A DNA stretch of 64,000 nucleotides. Origin: Pseudomonas serboccidentalis (GTDB lineage: Bacteria > Pseudomonadota > Gammaproteobacteria > Pseudomonadales > Pseudomonadaceae). The stretch lies in assembly GCF_028830055.1 (NCBI RefSeq), contig NZ_CP101655.1, positions 1,680,880 through 1,744,879 on the forward strand, read 5' to 3'. The first letter of the stretch is position 1, and each line of letters opens with the position of its first letter. The translations under genes were made by a program, and so were the position numbers. This document shows, piece after piece, positions 26,854 through 36,211 of the stretch. The notes under the pieces are model-generated. The model had not been told where the DNA came from and did not search any database. It saw nothing but the letters and a program-made list of their open reading frames with translations.

Positions 26854-29268
26854 ATGAAAACGATGAGTAAAACGTTACTGTTCGGTACGCTGGGTGTATT
26901 CGGTATCGGGCTGGTCGGGGTGATGTATGTGTTGCATAACATCACCCTGTCCAATGTGTTTGCGACGGGCATCCTTAAAGTCAGCCAGGGACTGTCTGAA
27001 AAAGGCACCATTGCCTGGGATGCCAACGCCGTTCCGCACATCAAGGCGGCAAATGACCGGGATGCGTATTTTTTGCTGGGCTATAGCCACGCCAGGGATC
27101 GGTTGTGGCAGATGCAATTCAGTAAAAACTACGCCAATGGCACACTATCGGAAACCTTCGGTTCGAAGACCCTGGAGATGGATAAGTTCTCCAGAACCCT
27201 GGGCTTCAGAAAGACTGCGGATTCGATCTATCAACAGTTGAATCCGGATACACGGGATGTGCTGCAGAGCTACAGCGACGGGGTGAATTACTTCATCGAT
27301 AAATTCTCTGACCGGCTCCCGGTGGAATTCGCCCTGACCCGTTCTGCGCCGCCGAATCACTGGCAACCTTCTGACTCGGTTGCGCTGCACTTATTGTTTT
27401 CATGGACGTTGAGTTCAAACTTGGGCATGCAGTTGCAGCGCCTGTCATTGTCGAAAGATCTGACGGTCGCGCAAATCAATGAAGTGTTCGCTCCTTATCC
27501 GGGAAGTGCCGCGGTGAAAACCCGGGATTATGCGGCGCTTTACAGAACGCTTGATGTCACCGATACCGGGATGGCGCTGCTGGACAAGTTACCGCCTTCG
27601 AATGTCGAGGGCGTGGGTTCCAACAACTGGGTCATCAGCGGTGAGCATACGGCGTCAGGCAAACCGATACTGGCGAACGACCCGCACCTGCGCTTGACCA
27701 ATCCTGCGTTGTTTTACCTGGCATCCATCGAAACGGCCAAGTCTTCGTTGGTGGGTGCCACGTATGCCGGGGCGCCGCTGTTTGTGATCGGGCACAACAA
27801 GAAAATCGCTTGGGGCTATACCAACACAGGTTCGTCTGTTCAGGACGCCTACCTGGAGAAGGTAAACCCTGGCGATGCCAGTCTGTATCTCGGCTCTGAC
27901 TCGACCTGGCAGCCATTTCAAATCGCGGAGGAGACGATTAATGTCAAAGGCGAGGATCCGGTCAGGCTTGCTGTTCGCGCCACCCGACACGGTCCGGTCA
28001 TCAGTGACATCTACCCGGCCGCGCAACAGGCACTCAACGGTAAGAAATCAGTGGTCATTGCGCTGGCCTGGACAGGGCTGGACACCCGCGACAAAACTTT
28101 CGACAGCATTCTGGGGATCAACCGTGCCGAAAACTGGCAGCAGTTTTTAAGCGCTTCTGCCGATTTTGGCTTGCCTCCGCAGAACATGGTCTACGGCGAT
28201 ACCGCCGGCAATATTGGTTATGTTTCGGCCGGTCGGGTGCCCGTGAAGGCACAGGACAATGACCTTTTGGGGCAAGGCCCCGCGCCAGGCTGGGAGGGCA
28301 AGTACGACTGGACAGGCTATGTTCCAGAATCGGCAAAGCCAAAGCAGTTCAATCCGCCGATCGGCTACATTGCAACGGCCAATAACCGTATTGTCCCGGA
28401 TAATTACGCATTCAATTTCGGTCACGATTGGGTGCTGCCTTATCGCTATGATCGAATCATGCAATTGTTGAAGGCGCACGCGCCGCACACGTTGCAAACG
28501 TCTGCCGATATTCAGCTGGATCGTTACTCGACTTCAATGTCCGATCTCCTGCCGAAAATGATGGCGCCGCTCGAAAACCATCCGGCGGTCAGCAATGAAC
28601 TGAGTATTCTCAAGGCGTGGCGGTTTGATTCCGATCCCGACTCAGCAGCGCCATTGATTGCAGCGTATTGGGTGAAGAACCTCACGCAGGCGTTGCTGGA
28701 GCCGAAAATTGGCAAGGAACTGTTGGCCGCTGGCTGGAACCAGCGTAACTATGATGCGTTTCTCAATTTGCTGTTGAGCAAACAAGCGGATCAGGCTTTC
28801 TGGTGTGGCGCCGCGGATTGCCAGCGCCTGCTGGAGGAGTCCCTGGTCGCCTCGTTGCGTCAGATCAAGGAAAAATATGGCGACCAAGTCAGCGGCTGGC
28901 ATTGGGGGCAAGCGCATCAGGCGGTATCCGAGCACGTCCCTCTGCACAAGAGCCCCGCAGCATGGTTTTTCGATAATCATAATGCCGTGGGCGGTGACAA
29001 TTTCACGGTCAATGTCGGTCGCTACAACTACAGCGACCCGGTGAATCCGTTCAATACAAACATTGCCGCGACATTCAGGATGGTCGCCGATCTTTCTGAT
29101 CTTGATAACTCAAGTTACATCCTCTCGTCCTCTAATACCGGTATCAAGTTCAACGGTTATGTCGATATGAACAGGCTCTGGGCGCGGGGTGACTATGTGA
29201 AGATTCCGGTCGCCCGGCAGATGTCTGAAAGTCATGCGCTCAGGTTTTATCCAGATAACAAATTCTAA
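26854..29268 (+). CDS. Penicillin/AHL acylase family Ntn hydrolase
   Basis: About 804 residues. An N-terminal helix (LLFGTLGVFGIGLVGVMYVL) anchors or exports it. The autoprocessing site is VEGVG-SNNWVISG; Ser256 would be the N-terminal nucleophile of the beta chain, followed by GKPILANDPHL. Such enzymes cleave amide bonds of penicillins, AHLs (PvdQ-like) or acylated precursors. In this place it may remove a fatty acyl group in the periplasm from a biosynthetic intermediate, or degrade the AHL signal. GTG 26827 overlapping the previous stop is an alternative start. Confidence 0.88.
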   Translation: MKTMSKTLLFGTLGVFGIGLVGVMYVLHNITLSNVFATGILKVSQGLSEKGTIAWDANAVPHIKAANDRDAYFLLGYSHARDRLWQMQFSKNYANGTLSETFGSKTLEMDKFSRTLGFRKTADSIYQQLNPDTRDVLQSYSDGVNYFIDKFSDRLPVEFALTRSAPPNHWQPSDSVALHLLFSWTLSSNLGMQLQRLSLSKDLTVAQINEVFAPYPGSAAVKTRDYAALYRTLDVTDTGMALLDKLPPSNVEGVGSNNWVISGEHTASGKPILANDPHLRLTNPALFYLASIETAKSSLVGATYAGAPLFVIGHNKKIAWGYTNTGSSVQDAYLEKVNPGDASLYLGSDSTWQPFQIAEETINVKGEDPVRLAVRATRHGPVISDIYPAAQQALNGKKSVVIALAWTGLDTRDKTFDSILGINRAENWQQFLSASADFGLPPQNMVYGDTAGNIGYVSAGRVPVKAQDNDLLGQGPAPGWEGKYDWTGYVPESAKPKQFNPPIGYIATANNRIVPDNYAFNFGHDWVLPYRYDRIMQLLKAHAPHTLQTSADIQLDRYSTSMSDLLPKMMAPLENHPAVSNELSILKAWRFDSDPDSAAPLIAAYWVKNLTQALLEPKIGKELLAAGWNQRNYDAFLNLLLSKQADQAFWCGAADCQRLLEESLVASLRQIKEKYGDQVSGWHWGQAHQAVSEHVPLHKSPAAWFFDNHNAVGGDNFTVNVGRYNYSDPVNPFNTNIAATFRMVADLSDLDNSSYILSSSNTGIKFNGYVDMNRLWARGDYVKIPVARQMSESHALRFYPDNKF

Positions 29269-29280
29269 GAAGGGTGATAT

Positions 29281-30015
29281 ATGTCCGATGTGAAAGGTGG
29301 TACGGATTGGGATCTGGATTATTCGGCTATTGGCCGTAACTTTCCTGAAAGTTTCAAAACCAAGATTGTCGTCGATCTGCAGCAGGGTATGCCTGATTAT
29401 GATGTGAATCAGTACTTCGGCAACCAGCCCGGCATTTTCGATATTTATGAGCATCTGGCGCTGGCGATTGACTCGACGACGGAGAAGGTGGTGGGGATCA
29501 TTGGGGCGAAGAGTATTCCCTTTGGCTCTTCATCGTTTCTGTATCTGTGGACGGCGATGATTGCCGATGAGTGCCGCGGTTCTTCGCTGTTCAAGAAGCT
29601 CAATCAGTTTTTTCTGAAGAACGTGATACAGCAGATCGGCCTGCCTAAACTGATAGTGGCCAAGACCTATAATCCGGTGGTTTACAACATGTTCCGGGTC
29701 ATGTCTTCAAGGGTGCCAGCGGCGCGGTTTTATCCGGACTTGCGACAGGATCCTCAGCCAGCAGATATGTCGGCGCTGGCGGTTGAAATTGTTCAAGCCC
29801 TGTCCAAGGACCTGGTGCTGGACATCAATACGGGGGTGATCCCAGGTGGGCAGAGTTCAGTCGCACCAAACTTCTTTCCGAAAATGGACATGTCCAGTGA
29901 TGACGTAACAAATGCCCACTTCATCAAGCATGTCGGGTATTCGGACCAAGTGTTGTGCCTGGTTCTGTTACAGCCGGACTCGGAAGGATTCATCCAAGAT
30001 AAAATCATTCGCTGA
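29281..30015 (+). CDS. Putative GNAT-like acyltransferase
   Basis: 244 residues. The middle (KVVGIIGAKSIPFG ... LYLWTAMIADECRGSSLFKKLNQFFLKNVIQ ... PKLIVAKTYNPVVYNMFR) follows the GNAT order beta4, helix 3 with an R-G-x-x-L-like acyl-CoA turn, beta5, helix 4. The match is moderate. 12 bp after the acylase gene. If correct, it could acylate an amine in the pathway, the counterpart to the acylase. Confidence 0.55.
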   Translation: MSDVKGGTDWDLDYSAIGRNFPESFKTKIVVDLQQGMPDYDVNQYFGNQPGIFDIYEHLALAIDSTTEKVVGIIGAKSIPFGSSSFLYLWTAMIADECRGSSLFKKLNQFFLKNVIQQIGLPKLIVAKTYNPVVYNMFRVMSSRVPAARFYPDLRQDPQPADMSALAVEIVQALSKDLVLDINTGVIPGGQSSVAPNFFPKMDMSSDDVTNAHFIKHVGYSDQVLCLVLLQPDSEGFIQDKIIR

Positions 30016-30016
30016 C

Positions 30017-30424
30017 ATGCGTGTCTCTCACGTTTCACTTTTGCTTTCAGCACTGCCAGCCGCCATTTTCTATGGCGCGCTGGCGGCAGCTGCCAATAGC
30101 GGGCACGGTGTTTCGGTCGCCGTGCAGGCTGCGGTTGTTCAAGCGCTGATCAGTTACACCTCGACGCTCGTTGCCCTGTCGCTGATGTTCAGACTGGCGA
30201 ATCTGCTGAGCGGTTACAGTGCTGTCATTCGCCGCAGTATCGTTCCGTTAACGATCATCAGTGTGTTCAGTTCGGTCTCGATCATCATCCATTTGACGGT
30301 AGACACGCCCAATGTGTTGTTGACGGTTGCCCCTTCATTCTTCATCGGTTGGGTGTATTTTACGGTCGTCTATTGGCTCAAGGACTCCAGCCAGGCAGTG
30401 CCCGACACGGCTGATCCGCTGTAG
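30017..30424 (+). CDS. Four-helix small membrane protein
   Basis: 135 residues, about four transmembrane helices (LLLSALPAAIFYGALAAAA; AVVQALISYTSTLVALSLM; RSIVPLTIISVFSSVSIII; LTVAPSFFIGWVYFTVVYWL). Begins one base after the previous stop, so it is the likely last gene of the operon. Family not recognised; could export the product, provide self-protection, or partner the membrane oxygenases. Confidence 0.7.
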   Translation: MRVSHVSLLLSALPAAIFYGALAAAANSGHGVSVAVQAAVVQALISYTSTLVALSLMFRLANLLSGYSAVIRRSIVPLTIISVFSSVSIIIHLTVDTPNVLLTVAPSFFIGWVYFTVVYWLKDSSQAVPDTADPL

Positions 30425-30475
30425 GCACCTATACTCCTACTGCATATCGGAGAACACCCGGCACAGTGTTCGGCA

Positions 30476-31576
30476 GTGTTATGGGACATCGTTATCTTGA
30501 GTCCGCACTCGTTGATTGTCGTCGCGATTCTGGCTTTGGCGGGGTGCGCCAGCCCGGTTCATGCCCCGCAGACACCGATCGCTGTCCCCGTTTCCGCCGC
30601 GACCTGGCACCAAGTGGACAGGGAACTGGTCAGCGCGTCGCAGCAAGCTACCGAGCAGGTCAAGCTGTTCGCCCGTGGCTCGATGGAACATTGGCGCACT
30701 CGCGTCTACCAGCAAACTGAAGAAAATTTCATCCCGTGGTTCAGCAGCTACTGGACCCAGGAATGGCTGTCGATGAAGGTCAGTTGGTACACCATCAATG
30801 CCGGTGGCGAACAGGACGCCTCGGCCAAGCGCCTGGCGGCGTATCTGCTTGAGCAATATCAGGAAAGGGTGCTGGCACCGGTGGCGGTGGAGATCGACCC
30901 GGACGCGATCCTCGGCCAGGCCACGGCGTTCTACGCGCAACTGATGGCGCAGCAGATGCCGCTCATCGCCCAGCGTTATGGCGTGCCGTTGGCGCAGCTC
31001 AACGGGCGTCTGCAGAAAGTCCCGGCCATCGCCCTCGGGCCGCCACCGGCGCGGGATGCGTCGCTGTATCAGATCATCAGTACCGAGCCGCTGAACACCC
31101 TGCCGGCGTACGCCGCGCTGATCGACAAGATTCACACCGAGGGTGGCAGCAAGGGCATCGCCTCGACCGACGCCGGCATGGCCCCGGTGGCCAAACGCGC
31201 CAGTCAGCGGATGGAAGCGGAAATGGCCCCGCGCGGTGCGGCCAGTGCGGTGGCGGCTGCGGCGGGCAAGTTAGTCGGCGGGGTGATCTCGATCGGCGTG
31301 GCGGGCATCCGCGCGATCATTCAGGCCAACGACCGGCCTGACAGCGAAGCGCTGATTCGCAGCAGCCTGGGCAGCACCTTCGACAAGGCCTGGTCGAAAC
31401 TGCTGCAGAACCCGACCACCGGGGTCATGGCCGGTACGCTGCATATCGCCGGGCAGGTCGAAGGCAGCTTGGGCGGGGCTGAACAACCGTCGGTCGGGCT
31501 GGGGGTGAATCGTGTCGAATGGCAGCCGCCGCAATCGACTACCCAGCAGATCCAACCCAACGTGCAAGGAGAGTGA
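30476..31576 (+). CDS. Lipoprotein of unknown function
   Basis: About 360 residues with lipobox LALAGC. The mature part is mostly helical (WHQVDRELVSASQQATEQVKLFARGSMEHWRTRVYQQTEENFIPWFSSYWTQ is typical), with a hydrophobic Gly/Ala segment (AAGKLVGGVISIGVAGIRAII) near residues 265-290. No ATG is available near the start; GTG 30476 is used, and a TTG at 30497 is possible. High GC again, so it lies outside the island. Confidence 0.75.
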   Translation: MLWDIVILSPHSLIVVAILALAGCASPVHAPQTPIAVPVSAATWHQVDRELVSASQQATEQVKLFARGSMEHWRTRVYQQTEENFIPWFSSYWTQEWLSMKVSWYTINAGGEQDASAKRLAAYLLEQYQERVLAPVAVEIDPDAILGQATAFYAQLMAQQMPLIAQRYGVPLAQLNGRLQKVPAIALGPPPARDASLYQIISTEPLNTLPAYAALIDKIHTEGGSKGIASTDAGMAPVAKRASQRMEAEMAPRGAASAVAAAAGKLVGGVISIGVAGIRAIIQANDRPDSEALIRSSLGSTFDKAWSKLLQNPTTGVMAGTLHIAGQVEGSLGGAEQPSVGLGVNRVEWQPPQSTTQQIQPNVQGE

Positions 31577-31578
31577 TC

Positions 31579-31932
31579 ATGGCTTACATCGATATTTTTG
31601 TAGCACCTGTGCCCAATGCCAATCGCGACCAGTACAAAAAACACTGTGAGATCGCCGCCAGGCTGTTCAAGGAATACGGCGCAAAGGAAGTGGTTCAGTG
31701 CTGGGGCGATGACGTGCCGGAGGGCAAAGTCACGTCATTCCCGATGGCGGTAAAACTCAAGGACGGCGAGACGGTTTCGTCCGGCTGGCTGATCTGGCCA
31801 GACAAAGCCACCCGCGATGCCGGCATGGCCAAAATGATGGAAGACCCGCGCATGCAACCGGACGTCAACCCGATGGGATTTGATGGTCAGCGCATGATCT
31901 TTGGTGGCTTCAAAAGTATTCTTGAGTCCTGA
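31579..31932 (+). CDS. DUF1428 (YbaA-like) protein
   Basis: 117 residues: MAYIDIFVAPVPNANRDQYKKHC, CWGDDVPEGKVTSFPMAV, WPDKATRDAGMAKMMEDPRM, GFDGQRMIFGGF, all DUF1428 signatures (dimeric ferredoxin-like fold, role unknown). Two bases after the lipoprotein gene with AAGGAGAG, so possibly co-transcribed. Confidence 0.9.
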   Translation: MAYIDIFVAPVPNANRDQYKKHCEIAARLFKEYGAKEVVQCWGDDVPEGKVTSFPMAVKLKDGETVSSGWLIWPDKATRDAGMAKMMEDPRMQPDVNPMGFDGQRMIFGGFKSILES

Positions 31933-31946
31933 AACTCCCACATATC

Positions 31947-32037
31947 CCCGTAGGAGCTGCCGAAGGCTGCGATCTTTTGATGTTGATTGTAAAAAACAAG
32001 GTCAAAAGATCGCAGCCTTCGGCAGCTCCTACAGGGG
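31947..32037. repeat. REP class A inverted pair
   Basis: CCCGTAGGAGCTGCCGAAGG ... GATCGCAGCCTTCGGCAGCTCCTACAGGGG. Confidence 0.9.
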
Positions 32038-32041
32038 GGCG

Positions 32042-32236
32042 TCACTCGGCTGAGGGGGTGATACGGCAACTTTTGCGGTGGCGGATCTGCTCGTCCGTCG
32101 GCCGTTCGCGGACGAATTCGAAACGCGGTTCACCTTCGCTGTAATGCACCAGCCAGCCCCATTCCAGCTCGGTTTCATCCTGCCCGGGGTTCGGTGGTCG
32201 GGCCCACCACGGTTCTTTGCTGAGGATCTCGCGCAT
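32042..32236 (-). CDS. Small hypothetical protein, 64 residues
   Basis: MREILSKEPWWARPPNPGQDETELEWGWLV..., charged and Trp-rich, ending SCRITPSAE. CGGAGG is about 6 bases before the ATG. No family recognised; probably cytoplasmic. Confidence 0.7.
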   Translation of the reverse strand: MREILSKEPWWARPPNPGQDETELEWGWLVHYSEGEPRFEFVRERPTDEQIRHRKSCRITPSAE

Positions 32237-32341
32237 GGCGGCCTCCGGTTCGATGGCAATCCTTGAACTATAGACGGGTGTCGCGAGTCGTCAGAGAAGG
32301 CTGTGTAGAATCGGCCGATCGACCAGCGAAGGAGCAGGGCC

Positions 32342-32881
32342 ATGACCGATGACGCGCGCAGGGATGAACCGTTCAAGCGACTGTTTTTTGCCCTCGACTG
32401 CCCGCCACCACAGCGCAAGGCCATTGCTCAGTGGCGCGGCGACCTGGGGTTGCGCACCGGCAAACCGGTGCCGGCGGATAACTTTCACCTGACGCTGCTG
32501 TTCCTCGGTGCCGTGCCGCTGGCGCAGATCAATGAAGTCTGCGAGGCCGCCGGCAAAGTACGCACGCCGGGTGAAACGCTGAGGATTGCGTTGGATCGCT
32601 TGCAGGTCTGGCATCGCGCCGGGATCCTGTCTTTGGCGCCCGAGCAGGCTCCGCCGGCCTTGTTGCACCTGGTGTATGCGCTGGAGCAGGCGATGCTGCC
32701 GTTTGGTTTTGAAGAGTCGCCGCGCGAGTTTCGCCCGCACCTGACCCTGGCCCGGGACTACCGTGCCGCGGAGCCGGAATCCGCCACGCCGCCGGAGTTT
32801 TTCCTGCGGGCCGAGCGCTTCGCCTTGTTCGAATCGCATAAGGGCCGCTATCGAGTCCTGCAGGATTGGCCACTGAGTTGA
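32342..32881 (+). CDS. thpR: RNA 2',3'-cyclic phosphodiesterase
   Basis: 179 residues. Two HxTx motifs, FHLTLLFLG and FRPHLTLAR, provide the catalytic histidines of the LigT/2H phosphoesterase family; KRLFFALDCPP opens the fold. It opens 2',3'-cyclic phosphates of RNA ends. AAGGAGC precedes the ATG. Confidence 0.92.
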   Translation: MTDDARRDEPFKRLFFALDCPPPQRKAIAQWRGDLGLRTGKPVPADNFHLTLLFLGAVPLAQINEVCEAAGKVRTPGETLRIALDRLQVWHRAGILSLAPEQAPPALLHLVYALEQAMLPFGFEESPREFRPHLTLARDYRAAEPESATPPEFFLRAERFALFESHKGRYRVLQDWPLS

Positions 32882-32887
32882 GCGCAC

Positions 32888-32912
32888 AAAAAAAGGCGCC
32901 CGAGGGCGCCTG
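32888..32912 (-). terminator. Terminator of the pot operon
   Basis: On the minus strand AGGCGCCCTCGGGCGCCT followed by seven T. It lies beyond potF, with a repeat between. Confidence 0.7.
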
Positions 32913-33025
32913 AAATTCACCTGAACCGAGGAAGCCAGGTGAGGCCGTTCATTGCAGGGGGCAGCGGTGGTAAGGCGCTGCGTGAACGGGAAATCATTAG
33001 TTCTTTGTGTCACAACACCGACCCA

Positions 33026-33116
33026 CTGTAGGAGTGAGCCTGCTCGCGATGACGTCGGCACATTCAGCATCATTGCTGCCTGACATACCGCCATCGCGAG
33101 CAGGCTCACTCCTACA
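33026..33116. repeat. REP class B inverted pair
   Basis: CTGTAGGAGTGAGCCTGCTCGCGATG ... CATCGCGAGCAGGCTCACTCCTACAG. Confidence 0.9.
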
Positions 33117-33127
33117 GGGGTATTCGG

Positions 33128-34225
33128 TTATTTACCGAGCTTCACCCGTGTCCAGCCCCGGGTCATGATCCGCTGCGTGGCAATCGGCTGATCCGGCACC
33201 GCGTACAACGTCGCCATCACCGCTTGCGACGGGTACGACCCCGGGTCGTTGCGGATCGCTTCGTCCACCAGCGGCGTCGCGGCCGAGTTGGCGTTGCTGT
33301 AGCCGTTGCTGTTGGTGATCTCGGCAATGATGTCCGGACGCATCAGGAAGTTCATGAACAGGTAGGCGTTGTCGACGTTGGCGGCATCGCGCGGGATGGC
33401 GACCATGTCGTAGAAACTGCCGGCGCCTTCCTTCGGAATGCTGTAGTCGATCTGCACCTGGTTGCCGGCCTCCACGGCGCGGGCCTTGGCCTGCAGCACG
33501 TCGCCGGAGTAACCGACCGCCACGCAGATGTTGCCGTTGGCCAGGTCCGAGATGTACTTCGAGGAATGGAAGTACGCCACGTACGGACGGATCTTCATGA
33601 ACAGTGCTTCAGCTTCGAGGATGTGCGCCTTGTCCTTGTCGTTCACCGGATAGCCCAGGTAGTGCAGGGCGGCCGGGATCATTTCGGTCGGCGAGTCGAG
33701 GAAGCTGATGCCGCAGGCTTTCAGTTTTTCTGCGTTTTCCGGTTTGAACAGCAAGTCCCAGGAGTTGGTCGGGGCATTGGCGCCGAGCACTTCCTTGACC
33801 TTGGCCGGGTTATAGCCGATGCCGATCGAGCCCCACATGTACGGGAACGCGTGAGCGTTGTCCGGGTCACTGGCGGAGGCGTTTTTCAACAGCACCGGGT
33901 TGAGATTCTTCCAGTTCGACAGCTTCGATTTGTCCAGCGGCTGATAGACCCCGGCCTTGATCTGTTTGGCCAGGAAGCTGTTGGACGGCACGACAATGTC
34001 ATACCCGGATTTGCCCGCCAGCAAACGCGCCTCAAGGGTTTCGTTGCTGTCGAAGACGTCGTAGGTCACCTGGATGCCGGTCTCGTCTTCGAACTTCTTG
34101 ACGGTGTCCGGCGCGATGTAATCGGACCAGTTGTAAACACGCAGCACCTTGTCGTTGGCTTGGACGCCCGTGGCGATTGCGCCCATTAAGGACAGTGTCA
34201 GCAGAGTCCTGCCAAACATTTTCAT
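33128..34225 (-). CDS. potF: Polyamine ABC transporter, periplasmic binding protein
   Basis: 365 residues with a Sec signal ([16 protein letters not shown]). [20 protein letters not shown] is the PotD/PotF/SpuD opening; [14 protein letters not shown] and [13 protein letters not shown] follow. Binds putrescine or a related polyamine for the permease encoded upstream. Start has GGAG eight bases upstream. Last gene of the potG-potH-potI-potF order, after a 200-bp gap containing a repeat. Confidence 0.93.
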   Translation of the reverse strand: MKMFGRTLLTLSLMGAIATGVQANDKVLRVYNWSDYIAPDTVKKFEDETGIQVTYDVFDSNETLEARLLAGKSGYDIVVPSNSFLAKQIKAGVYQPLDKSKLSNWKNLNPVLLKNASASDPDNAHAFPYMWGSIGIGYNPAKVKEVLGANAPTNSWDLLFKPENAEKLKACGISFLDSPTEMIPAALHYLGYPVNDKDKAHILEAEALFMKIRPYVAYFHSSKYISDLANGNICVAVGYSGDVLQAKARAVEAGNQVQIDYSIPKEGAGSFYDMVAIPRDAANVDNAYLFMNFLMRPDIIAEITNSNGYSNANSAATPLVDEAIRNDPGSYPSQAVMATLYAVPDQPIATQRIMTRGWTRVKLGK

Positions 34226-34290
34226 TGGTGAAACTCCATTTTTTTTATTCAAAAACACAACACAAAACCTGATCGACTGGCACAACTCGT

Positions 34291-34383
34291 GTAGGAACTG
34301 TCGAGTGAAACGAGGCTGCGATCTTTTGATCTTGCTTCTAAAGATCAAAATCAAAAGATCGCAGCGTGCCGCAGCTCCTACAG
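34291..34383. repeat. REP class A inverted pair (left arm degenerate)
   Basis: GTAGGAACTGTCGAGTGAAACGAGGCTGCGATC ... GATCGCAGCGTGCCGCAGCTCCTACAG, between potI and potF. Confidence 0.8.
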
Positions 34384-34424
34384 GTGGACATAGCCCCCTT
34401 GCCACAGATTTTGTATGTCTACAT

Positions 34425-35300
34425 TCAGGCCGTGGCGGCGCGTTGCGGCTGCTGCCACGATTCATTCGCCGTCTGATCCATTGCTTCCTGAATCGCACGC
34501 TTGCGGTTGGCTTCTGCCTTGCGGCCGAAGTACCAGACCAGGAAGGTCACCAGCGACACCGCCAGCAGAATCAGGCTCGCCACGGCGTTGATCTCAGGCT
34601 TCACGCCCAGACGTACCGCCGAGAACACTTCCATCGGCAGCGTCGTCGAACCCGGGCCGGAAACGAAACTCGCCAGCACCAGATCGTCCAGCGACAGGGC
34701 GAACGACATCATGCCGCCCGCTGCCAGCGACGGCGCGATCATTGGAATGGTGATCAGGAAAAACACCTTGAACGGCTTGGCCCCCAGATCCATCGCGGCT
34801 TCTTCGATCGACAGGTCCAGTTCACGCAGGCGGGCGGAGACTACCACCGCCACATAAGCGGCACAAAACGTGGTGTGGGCGATCCAGATGGTGACGATGC
34901 CACGTTCCTGCGGCCAGCCGATCAGCTGCGCCATTGCCACGAACAACAGCAACAGCGACAGACCGGTGATCACTTCCGGCATCACCAGCGGCGCGGTGAC
35001 CAGACCGCCGAACAGCGTACGACCCTTGAAGCGCGTGACGCGGGTCAGCACGAACGCGGCGAGGGTGCCCAGCGCAACGGCGGCAATCGCGGTGTAGCAG
35101 GCGATTTCCAGCGAGCGCACCACCGAGCCCATCAGTTGCGTGTTGTCGAGCAGGCCGACGTACCACTTCACCGACCAGCCGCCCCACACCGTCACCAGTT
35201 TCGAGGCGTTGAACGAGTAGATCACCAGGATCAGCATCGGCAGATAAATGAACATCAGGCCGAAGATCAACATGAACTTGGAAAAACCGAAGCGTTTCAT
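34425..35300 (-). CDS. potI: Polyamine ABC transporter permease
   Basis: 291 residues, six transmembrane helices. [26 protein letters not shown] is the PotC/PotI N-terminus; [26 protein letters not shown] is the EAA loop that contacts the ATPase. Overlaps the potH stop by 4 bases. Confidence 0.92.
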   Translation of the reverse strand: MKRFGFSKFMLIFGLMFIYLPMLILVIYSFNASKLVTVWGGWSVKWYVGLLDNTQLMGSVVRSLEIACYTAIAAVALGTLAAFVLTRVTRFKGRTLFGGLVTAPLVMPEVITGLSLLLLFVAMAQLIGWPQERGIVTIWIAHTTFCAAYVAVVVSARLRELDLSIEEAAMDLGAKPFKVFFLITIPMIAPSLAAGGMMSFALSLDDLVLASFVSGPGSTTLPMEVFSAVRLGVKPEINAVASLILLAVSLVTFLVWYFGRKAEANRKRAIQEAMDQTANESWQQPQRAATA

Positions 35301-36211
35301 CCCCGTGCCTCCATCTCTTTGGCCTGGCTGCGGTTGAACAGCAGAATCGGCACAATCAGGATCAACAGCATCACCACCGCCAGCGCAGACGCCACCGGCC
35401 AGTCGCGGTTATTGAAGAACTCTTGCCACAGCACGCGACCGATCATCAGCGTCTCCGGGCCACCCAGCAGTTCCGGAATCACGAACTCACCGACCACCGG
35501 AATGAACACCAGCATGCAGCCTGCGATGATGCCGTTCTTGGCCAGCGGCACGGTGATTTTCCAGAAGTTGTTGAAGTTGCTCGAACCCAGGTCCGACGCG
35601 GCTTCCAGCAGGCTGCCATCGTGTTTGACGAGGTTGGCGTACAGCGGCAACACCATGAACGGCAGATAGGCATACACGACACCTATATAGACCGCGGTGT
35701 TGGTGTTGAGGATCTCGATCGGGTGATCGGTCAGCCCCGTCCACATCAGAAACGCGTTGAGCAGACCGTTGTTGCTGAGGATGCCCATCCACGCGTAAAC
35801 GCGGATCAGGATCGCGGTCCAGGTCGGCATCATGATCAACAGCAGCAGGACGTTTTGCGCTTCCTTGCTCGCTTTGGTAATCGCATACGCCATCGGGAAA
35901 CCGATCACCAGGCACATCATCGTGCTCAGCGCCGCGACCTTCAGCGAACCGAGGTAGGCCGACAGGTACAACTCGTCTTCGCCGAGCATGGTGTAGTTGC
36001 CGATGTTCAGCATCAGCTGGAATTTCTGTTCGGCGTAGGTGTAGATCTCCGAGTACGGCGGGATCGACAGCGCGGCTTCCGAGAAGCTGATCTTCATCAC
36101 CAGAAAGAACGGCAGCATGAAGAACAGGAACAGCCAGATGAAGGGGATGCCGATGACGAATTTTCGCCCGCTGGGCACCAGGCGCAGGAATTGTTGATTG
36201 AGGGTTCTCAT
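35297..36211 (-). CDS. potH: Polyamine ABC transporter permease
   Basis: 304 residues, six helices. FVIGIPFIWLFLFFMLPFFLVMKISFSEA is the PotB/PotH opening; LLEAASDLGSSNFNNFWKITVPLAKN is the EAA loop. The ATG at 36211 overlaps the potG stop (ATGA), preferred over a longer in-frame extension into potG. Confidence 0.92.
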   Translation of the reverse strand: MRTLNQQFLRLVPSGRKFVIGIPFIWLFLFFMLPFFLVMKISFSEAALSIPPYSEIYTYAEQKFQLMLNIGNYTMLGEDELYLSAYLGSLKVAALSTMMCLVIGFPMAYAITKASKEAQNVLLLLIMMPTWTAILIRVYAWMGILSNNGLLNAFLMWTGLTDHPIEILNTNTAVYIGVVYAYLPFMVLPLYANLVKHDGSLLEAASDLGSSNFNNFWKITVPLAKNGIIAGCMLVFIPVVGEFVIPELLGGPETLMIGRVLWQEFFNNRDWPVASALAVVMLLILIVPILLFNRSQAKEMEARG

